A stretch of DNA of 64,000 nt from CAYNLK01 sp964398055. Its GTDB lineage: Bacteria > Chloroflexota > Anaerolineae > 4572-78 > J111. The stretch covers positions 16,091 through 80,090 of the forward strand of contig CAYNLK010000027.1 in assembly GCA_964398055.1 (NCBI GenBank), in the 5' to 3' direction. This document shows positions 58,298 through 64,000 of the stretch, piece by piece. Every line of letters starts with the position of its first letter. The first letter of the stretch is position 1. Position numbers and translations under genes: made by a program. The notes under the pieces were generated by a model. The model was not told the origin of the DNA, searched no databases, and saw only the letters and a list, made by a program, of their open reading frames with translations.

Positions 58298-59227
58298 GTG
58301 GTAATGAACATGGCAAAGCCAAACATCCTTGTAGTTGATTGCGACGAAGGTTTCGGCCTGATGCTGAAGGAGGGACTGGAAAGTAGCGGTCTTTACAGTT
58401 CCCACTGGGTCCAAACCGGCAGCGACGCCCTCCAGTCGGTGGTTGAGGCCCATTTTGATCTGGTGATCATCGATACGGGTCTGGTCGATATGACTCCAAC
58501 GACGCTGGTCAAAGCGATCCGTGAGACCAAGAGTGAGATGAGAATCATGATTATCCCGCTGATTGGCCAGAGTGTGCCTAAATCGATCGACTCTTTGGAG
58601 GTAAACGGCATTTTGACCAAGCCGTTTTTTGTGGGCGATTTGCCCGATTTGATTGACCAGGCGCTGGGACGCCCCAGCAGGGCTGCTTCAGCCCCGGTCG
58701 AAGAGGTCGATGTCGCCGTTGAACCGGCTGAGGCGACCGAACTGGTTCCTTCGGCTCAAATCGAGGCGACCCCGCCTCCGGTAGCCGCCTCGACGGCTAC
58801 CGTTTCAGCCCCGCTGCCGGCGATAGCCCCGGTTGCCAACGATACGATCCGGTATTTGCGGGCCAATGAAACCAAGATTATCCGGTTGTTGGATGATTTG
58901 AATCGCGAGGTCCGGGCGGAAGCGATCTTATTGATCGCCGGCGCCGAGTTGATTGCTCAGGCCGGGATGTTACCGCGCGAGCAATGTCAAAAGCTGGCCA
59001 AGTTGGTGGCCCAAAGCGCCCAGGCGGCCGCGGAAGCGGCGAGTTTTTTGGGAGAACCGGCCGGCCGGTTTCAACAGAGCCTGCACGAAGGCGAAGCCTA
59101 CCGGCTCTACTCGCTGAGTTTGGGCCAGGGCATTGTGCTCTCCCTGGCACTTAGCTCCAATGTGCCGTTGGGAATGATCCGGCACCAATCCCGTCAAACC
59201 GCCGACCAGTTAGCCCGGTTCATTTGA
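58298..59227 (+). CDS. response-regulator receiver domain fused to a roadblock/LC7 domain
   Basis: This 309-residue protein has a receiver domain at about 1-125. The acidic pocket is NILVVDCDEGFG, the phosphorylatable Asp sits in FDLVIIDTGLVDMTP and the Lys in ILTKPFFVG. An Ala/Pro linker leads to a C-terminal Roadblock/LC7 domain (about 230-309: AILLIAGAELIAQAGMLP, EAYRLYSLSLGQGIVLSLAL). Roadblock domains regulate small GTPases (MglB type) in motility and polarity. No histidine kinase or GTPase lies beside it. GTG at 58298 has AAGG upstream; ATG at 58304 or 58310 are alternatives. Confidence 0.85.
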   Translation: MVMNMAKPNILVVDCDEGFGLMLKEGLESSGLYSSHWVQTGSDALQSVVEAHFDLVIIDTGLVDMTPTTLVKAIRETKSEMRIMIIPLIGQSVPKSIDSLEVNGILTKPFFVGDLPDLIDQALGRPSRAASAPVEEVDVAVEPAEATELVPSAQIEATPPPVAASTATVSAPLPAIAPVANDTIRYLRANETKIIRLLDDLNREVRAEAILLIAGAELIAQAGMLPREQCQKLAKLVAQSAQAAAEAASFLGEPAGRFQQSLHEGEAYRLYSLSLGQGIVLSLALSSNVPLGMIRHQSRQTADQLARFI

Positions 59228-59234
59228 ACCAGCC

Positions 59235-60059
59235 CTATTTCTTGATTTGCTGGGCCAGAGCGTAAACCTCTCGTTTGGGCCAGCCGCTCTGCGTGGTCAC
59301 CTGGCGAGCCGCCATTTTTGGGCTGATACCGGCCTGCAGCAGTTCAGCCAAAGCGGTCTCAACTCGGGCCTGGTCCCAAGCCGGCGCAGTGGCGGCGCCG
59401 GCGACAATCAGAGTAAATTCCCCCCGCGGCTCTCGTTGCTGCCACTCCGCCAGCGCCTCAGTTAGAGTTCCTCGCCAGATTTCCTCGTGCAGCTTGGTCA
59501 TTTCTCGACAAATTGCGGCCAACCGCGCCGGTCCCAATACCTCAACCATATCGGCCAGGGCGGCCCGCAATCGATGGGGCGACTCAAAGAAGATCAAGGT
59601 AACCGGCTGGGCGCTGACCGACGCCAACAAACGCCGCCGCTCACCGGCTTTGCGCGGTAGAAAACCCAAAAAGAGAAAACTGTCGGTGGGCAGGCCGCTG
59701 GCAGGCAAGGCCGCGGTAATGGCGCTGGGGCCGGGAATAGAAACCACCTCAAAGCCGCGGGCTATGGCCGCCTGAACCAGCTCATAGCCGGGGTCCGAGA
59801 GCAACGGCGTGCCGGCCTCCGAGACCAGGGCCACATCCCCCTGGGTCAGCGCGGCCATAATTCGCTCCAGGCGAGCCAATTTGTTGTGCTCGTAATAGCT
59901 GACCAGGGGACAACTTATCTCAAAATGCTTGAGCAGCCGGCCGGTGGTGCGGGTATCTTCGGTGGCAACCAGGTTGACTTGTTTCAAGATGCGCAGGGCG
60001 CGCAGGGTGATATCCTCCAAATTGCCCAGCGGCGTCGCGACCAGATAGAGCGTCCCCAT
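59235..60059 (-). CDS. rsmI: 16S rRNA (cytidine1402-2'-O)-methyltransferase
   Basis: This 274-residue tetrapyrrole-methylase-fold enzyme has hallmark segments LYLVATPLGNLEDITLRALR, ATEDTRTTGRLLKHF, SEAGTPLLSDPGYELV, PGPSAITAALPASGLP and FFESPHRL. It methylates the 2'-OH of C1402 in 16S rRNA. The stop of selA lies 3 bases upstream, so the two genes are cotranscribed. Length is normal. It converges with the receiver-roadblock gene. Confidence 0.95.
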   Translation of the reverse strand: MGTLYLVATPLGNLEDITLRALRILKQVNLVATEDTRTTGRLLKHFEISCPLVSYYEHNKLARLERIMAALTQGDVALVSEAGTPLLSDPGYELVQAAIARGFEVVSIPGPSAITAALPASGLPTDSFLFLGFLPRKAGERRRLLASVSAQPVTLIFFESPHRLRAALADMVEVLGPARLAAICREMTKLHEEIWRGTLTEALAEWQQREPRGEFTLIVAGAATAPAWDQARVETALAELLQAGISPKMAARQVTTQSGWPKREVYALAQQIKK

Positions 60060-60062
60060 CGG

Positions 60063-61466
60063 TCACCGGGGTAAGGGCCAGGCCGGGTCAGCCAGCACGC
60101 TTTTGAGGACAGTGAGCAAGATTTGATCCTGCTCCGGCAGGACCGTGCGGGGATCGAGCAAGAGCTGATCGGCCTCGATGCGAGTAATGATCGGCGGGTC
60201 GGCCTGGCGCAGTCGCCGGGCCAGGGCCTCGATAAATTCGGCCGAAATGGCCAGGGCTTTGGTCGGCAAGGTTTGGCCGGGCAGGCTGCCGCCGCCCACC
60301 GTCGAGACGCTGTCGACCACCCGGATTGAAACGGCCGGGGGCAGGGCGAGGCGCTGCAGGGTGGTTTGCCAGCGGCGCGCTCGCCGGTCTAGAAGCTTGA
60401 CCTCAGCGACTATCATCCGCCAAACCGGAATCTCCTCGACCGCCTTGTTTTCCAGGTAGGCCAGCAAGGTAGCTTGCAGAGCGGCCAGGGTTGTCTTATC
60501 GACCCGTAAGGCCCGAATCAACGGATGTTTCTTAAGCTGCTCGATCAGCTCTTTTTTGCCCAAAATCAAGCCGGCCTGAGGCCCGCCCAACAATTTATCG
60601 CCGCTGGCCGTGACCAGATCGACGCCGGCGGCCAAACTTTCCTGGATGGTCGGCTCGTGGGCCAGCCCGTAAGGAGTGGTATCTAGCAACGTCCCGGAGC
60701 CTAGATCTTTCATCAGCGGAATATGATAGCGACGGCTCAGATCGGCCAGTTCGGCCAGGCTGGGCTGGCTGGTAAACCCGGTAATCTGGTAGTTGCTGTG
60801 GTGCACGGCTAACAGTAAGGCCGTCCGCTCCGGGTCAATGGCCTGCTCATAATCGCGGATATAGGTGCGGTTGGTAGTGCCCACTTCAACCAGTTGCGCC
60901 CCGGATTGCGCCATAATCTCGGGGATGCGAAAACCGCCGCCAATTTCCACCAGTTGACCCCGACTGATGATCACCTGGCGACCTTTGGCCAACGCGGTCA
61001 GGGCCAAAATCACGGCCCCGGCATTATTGTTGACCACCACCGCGGCCTCGGCCCCGCTCAAGCGGCCCAGCAGGTCGGCGGCATGCACGTAGCGCGACCC
61101 CCGCTGGCCCGACTCCAACTCGTACTCCAGGTTAGAATAGGCCGAAGCGGCTTGCAGCATGGCCTGGCGAGCGCGCTGGCTCAACAACGCCCGGCCCAGA
61201 TTGGTGTGGATAATCACGCCGGTGGCGTTGATAACCGGCTGCAAAGAAGGGCGAAGTTCGGCCGACAGGCGAACTATCGTTCCCCGGACCAGCGCCTCGG
61301 TCGAAGGGGAAATATCGCCGGCCAATACCTGCTGGCGAGCCGCTTCCAATTCAGCCCGAATAGCCTGGACCACCAACTCATGGCCATGGGTGTTAACCAG
61401 TTGAGCCAGCTCAGGGTGTTCAAGTAAATTATTGACGCCGGGTAATTTTCGGAGTTCAGCCTGCAT
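60063..61466 (-). CDS. selA: L-seryl-tRNA(Sec) selenium transferase
   Basis: This 467-residue PLP enzyme converts seryl-tRNA(Sec) to selenocysteyl-tRNA(Sec). N-terminal LRKLPGVNNLLEHPE, INATGVIIHTNLGRALLS, VVNNNAGAVILALTALAKG and the PLP-lysine segment TASGDKLLGGPQAG match bacterial SelA. Its presence implies that the organism makes selenoproteins. selB, selC and selD are not in this window. It is followed by rsmI and preceded by a small membrane-protein gene at 3 bases. Confidence 0.95.
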   Translation of the reverse strand: MQAELRKLPGVNNLLEHPELAQLVNTHGHELVVQAIRAELEAARQQVLAGDISPSTEALVRGTIVRLSAELRPSLQPVINATGVIIHTNLGRALLSQRARQAMLQAASAYSNLEYELESGQRGSRYVHAADLLGRLSGAEAAVVVNNNAGAVILALTALAKGRQVIISRGQLVEIGGGFRIPEIMAQSGAQLVEVGTTNRTYIRDYEQAIDPERTALLLAVHHSNYQITGFTSQPSLAELADLSRRYHIPLMKDLGSGTLLDTTPYGLAHEPTIQESLAAGVDLVTASGDKLLGGPQAGLILGKKELIEQLKKHPLIRALRVDKTTLAALQATLLAYLENKAVEEIPVWRMIVAEVKLLDRRARRWQTTLQRLALPPAVSIRVVDSVSTVGGGSLPGQTLPTKALAISAEFIEALARRLRQADPPIITRIEADQLLLDPRTVLPEQDQILLTVLKSVLADPAWPLPR

Positions 61467-61469
61467 CAG

Positions 61470-61847
61470 TTAATCTCTCGTTAGAAAAAATATCTCGATC
61501 AGAATGAAGACGCCGCCCAAAACCAGGGTATTGGTCCAATTGAGGGCCCGATATAACTGGAGATAGAGGATGATCAAGCCAAATAAACCGACCCAGGCCC
61601 CCTGGCGGGCCAGCCGGGTTCGATCCCGTTCCAACCAACCGTCATTGGCAAAACGCTGATTCAAGAAAGCGGCAATCGGAATAGTGGCTGCGCTCAAACC
61701 CAGGAAAGCGGCGGTAAAGAATAGAATTTGGGCCCGGGCAAATATCGTCTTGGGATCGGGCCAGAGATTGTTGAAAATATAATATAAAGAGGCAAAACTG
61801 GCTCCGGCGATAACAATGGAGCCGACCACCCACCACTTCAAGCGCAT
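61470..61847 (-). CDS. small four-helix membrane protein, unknown
   Basis: This 125-residue protein has about four membrane segments: VVGSIVIAGASFASLYYIF, ILFFTAAFLGLSAATIPIAA, QGAWVGLFGLIILYLQLY and TLVLGGVFILIEIFFL. A polar loop with RFANDGWLERDRTRLAR lies between helices 2 and 3. I do not recognise a family. It starts an apparent operon with selA and rsmI, with 3-base gaps. The gap 61848-62110 upstream shows no gene or clear signal. Confidence 0.65.
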   Translation of the reverse strand: MRLKWWVVGSIVIAGASFASLYYIFNNLWPDPKTIFARAQILFFTAAFLGLSAATIPIAAFLNQRFANDGWLERDRTRLARQGAWVGLFGLIILYLQLYRALNWTNTLVLGGVFILIEIFFLTRD

Positions 61848-62110
61848 TCGTTCAACCGCCTTAGCCTAACCCGAACGAGTTGATTCTAGAAATGGCTGTA
61901 TTATACCTCAAAGGTGTTTAAACGTCACTCCAGGTTCGCCCATATAATGGTACTGAGAGATCCTTTTTGGGTTCTATTCTCCGATATAGAAGGACTGAAA
62001 ACCATAGATGATGGTATCGACCTCTCGGATACATCCGGATTTTTTCTGGAATTGACAGAAAACGATTGCCCAGGTATAGTATCCGTCATTGGGATAAGGT
62101 GACCGGGGGG

Positions 62111-62860
62111 CTAGGGCGGGGCGATCACCACCCGAAATCCGATTTCTTTGCCTCTGGACCAATGAGGATCAAACCAGCGGCCGGCGCAGCGGGCAAAGCT
62201 CCGGTAGTCATTGAATGATCCGCAACGTAACGCCCGGCGGACATCTTGTCGCAGATATTCTTCAAGCCACTCGTCTTCCCCAACCTCATAGGGATAGGAT
62301 TTACCCCATTTGGTAGTGCACCACTCCCACACATTCCCGACCATATCCAGCAAGCCGTAAGGACTGGCCCCGTCAGGGTAGGCGCCTACCGGCGAAGTCT
62401 CATTAAGACCACTTTCAGGGGTGTTGCATCGCCGCCCATCCCATTGGTTGCCCCAGGGATAGACTCGACCGTCCGTACCCCGGGCGGCTTTCTCCCACTC
62501 TGCCTCGGTCGGTAAGCGGTAGACCAGGCCGGTGCTCTTGGACAACCAGTGACAGTAAGCTACGGTATCGTCCCAACTTACATAGACGACCGGATGGTCC
62601 TGTTTTTCTGGCGGAGGCTGGCCATTCTCCCGGCGGGTTGGTTGTCGATAACCCATTGCCTGTACGAACAATGCATATTGGGCCTGGGTCACCGGGGTCC
62701 TGGCCATATAATAATCAGGTAAATAGAGACGATGTTGGGGGTACTCATCGGTCCGAGCAGCCTGGTCCAGACCGGGAACGCTGCCCATCAGGAACTCACC
62801 GGCAGGAATAAGCACCATCTCCAACCCTAAAAGTTTGGGCGGTTGAATTACTTCAGGCAA
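62111..62860 (-). CDS. formylglycine-generating enzyme (FGE/SUMF1) family protein
   Basis: This 249-residue protein starts at TTG after GGTGGAG. FGE-sulfatase fold motifs are MVLIPAGEFLMGSVPGLDQA, PVTQAQYALFVQAMGY, HPVVYVSWDDTVAYCHWLSK, RLPTEAEWEKAARG, VYPWGNQWDGRRCNT, GLLDMVGNVWEWC and the late SFARCAGRWFDP. True FGEs oxidise a sulfatase cysteine; many bacterial relatives serve other roles such as effector or kinase partners. No sulfatase gene is close. The start is a non-ATG codon, so N-terminal length is uncertain. Confidence 0.87.
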   Translation of the reverse strand: MPEVIQPPKLLGLEMVLIPAGEFLMGSVPGLDQAARTDEYPQHRLYLPDYYMARTPVTQAQYALFVQAMGYRQPTRRENGQPPPEKQDHPVVYVSWDDTVAYCHWLSKSTGLVYRLPTEAEWEKAARGTDGRVYPWGNQWDGRRCNTPESGLNETSPVGAYPDGASPYGLLDMVGNVWEWCTTKWGKSYPYEVGEDEWLEEYLRQDVRRALRCGSFNDYRSFARCAGRWFDPHWSRGKEIGFRVVIAPP

Positions 62861-63028
62861 TTCTCCACCTGCTTGCTCCCGATCATTTTGAAGTTTCTAT
62901 ATCTTCTATGCTGCAAGACTCTGGCACCTCACCCCCATCTTTTCCATTCTGTTCAATCAGCCCTCCACGATGGGGGCATTGGTCAAATCCAGGAAACGCC
63001 TCCCGGCCTACGGCGTTTTATATAGGGG

Positions 63029-63955
63029 TCAGGTCACCAGCACCTCAATGGTCAGGAGCATAGCGGCAATGGAGGCGGCGCTTGCCAACGCCCCGCAGGT
63101 CACCCTGGCCGGGTCGATGATGCCGGCTAAGATCATATCTTCATACTGCTCTGACATCACGTTGTAACCAATCCGGTCATTATTTTCCACCTGCTGCCGG
63201 CGACGCACGTTGGCAACGATGACCGCGCCGTCCATACCGGCATTACGGGCAAGGACGCGCATTGGCTCTTCCAACGCTTGGCCAACGATGGCCGCCGCGG
63301 TGGCTTCGTCAGGGTGCTGTGTCGTCAGCTCACCAAGGGCGCACATAGCATTAAGCAGCGCCACACCCCCGCCGGGGACGATACCTTCCTCAACTGCGGC
63401 TCGGGCGGCGCTCAGGGCGTTTTCTACCCGTTGTTTCTTCTCCTTAAGTTCGACCTCTGTTGTCGCCCCAACCTTGATTATGGCGACGCCGCCAGTCAGT
63501 TTGGCCAACCTCTCCCGATGTCGCTCCTTTTTGTAATCACCGGCTGCACGCTCGATTTCGCTCTTGATCTGGCGGATACGCTCTTTCAGGGCAATTTCGT
63601 CACCATGCCCACCGATGAGGGTGGTTTTATCTTTGGTGACCACCAGCTTATCACAGCAGCCCAGGTCGGCCAGAGTGGCCGACTCGAGGCGACGTCCGGT
63701 CTCCTCAGTAACGACTGTACCGCCAGTGAGGATGGCAATATCTTGCAGCATCGCCTGCCGCTGGTCGCCAAAGCCGGGAGCTTGCACGGCCACCAGGTTG
63801 AAGGTACCTCGCAGCTTATTGAGCACCAGGGTGGTAAGGGCTTCACCGCTGATATCAGCCGCGATCACCACCAGGTTACGATGGTTGAGCCGGACCAGTT
63901 TTTCCAACAGGGGTACCAGGTCGGAGGCGGCGCTGATCTTCTGGTCACAGAGTTG
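63029..63955 (-). pseudogene. 5'-truncated groEL (chaperonin Cpn60) copy
   Basis: The readable protein aligns only with the apical domain onward of GroEL: CDQKISAASDLVPLLEKLVR, VVIAADISGEALTTLVLNKL, VAVQAPGFGDQRQAMLQDI, AILTGGTVVTEETG, later VEEGIVPGGGVALL and AASIAAMLLTIEVLV. The N-terminal equatorial and intermediate domains, including the ATP motif GDGTT, are missing. Similarity ends near 63952 and a TAG lies in frame at 63956-63958. The product ends LVT with no C-terminal tail. A chaperonin ring could not form from this. It is read as a truncated gene, possibly a second copy. Confidence 0.75.
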
Positions 63956-64000
63956 CTATGAACTACGTTCGCCATGAAGGATGAAAATGGGTATAACCTC

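Noticed and set aside
61914..62162. Two short overlapping open frames in the gap before the FGE-family gene
   Set aside because: Neither has a ribosome site, codon bias or a recognisable domain. They are treated as chance.

Overview
The window looks like chromosomal DNA of a free-living member of the Chloroflexota, most likely the Anaerolineae or a related class. This is inferred from gene content, not from a marker search. Supporting traits are several envelope proteins with long Thr/Pro linkers, a MerR-type HspR beside a zinc-finger-less DnaJ, a DUF2207 protein with a Gly-rich tail, a TLxTC sortase, a T-box-controlled trp operon and inositol genes of the Thermotoga type. GC content is moderately high. 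There are no phage genes, no transposase and no CRISPR array.

Layout. Positions 1-4.9 kb hold a hydrolase-fold protein lacking its nucleophile, a Uma2 nuclease, a methyl-THF:corrinoid methyltransferase, and DUF3048 and DUF2877 proteins. At 4.9-11.4 kb lies a livHMGF ABC transporter operon, carrying a 154-bp MITE-like insertion at the livM stop codon, followed by a FAD amine oxidoreductase. At 11.4-12.3 kb is an 870-bp non-coding stretch with two candidate small RNAs and a complex promoter/leader for a LysM protein. Next come cbpA-hspR-murJ, a sortase and a set of minus-strand envelope and transport genes (12.3-22.3 kb).

At 22.8-31.8 kb lies a complete tryptophan operon on the minus strand, in the order T-box, trpE, trpGD fusion, trpC, trpF, trpB, trpS, trpA. 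The T-box has a UGG specifier, and its promoter lies inside the 3' end of an upstream molybdopterin oxidoreductase gene. Nearly every gap in this operon is filled by 7-nt-periodic inverted repeats, and trpB, trpC and trpF contain in-frame insertions of similar low-complexity DNA.

At 34.3-43.5 kb is a regulator and a catabolic cluster: iolM, iolN, (PIN toxin-antitoxin pair), iolO, uxaE, a fructuronate-reductase-type SDR and a LarA-family protein. Together they predict scyllo-inosose -> 3-dehydro-scyllo-inosose -> 5-keto-L-gluconate -> D-tagaturonate -> D-fructuronate -> D-mannonate. The LarA homologue may be a final C2 epimerase giving D-gluconate.

At 43.5-49.5 kb are a STAND ATPase, a nucleotidyltransferase/PqqD/HprK-like triad reminiscent of RiPP maturation, a decayed UPF0175-DUF3368 toxin-antitoxin pair and a small Tat-signal protein. 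At 49.5-53.6 kb is a corrinoid-methyltransfer cluster (UroD-like, HyuA-like, MetH-activation-like). The remainder (53.7-64 kb) holds two tandem secreted paralogues, tRNA-Leu(CAA), an ECF sigma factor with a membrane anti-sigma-like protein, a receiver-roadblock protein, rsmI, selA, an FGE-family protein and a 5'-truncated groEL copy.
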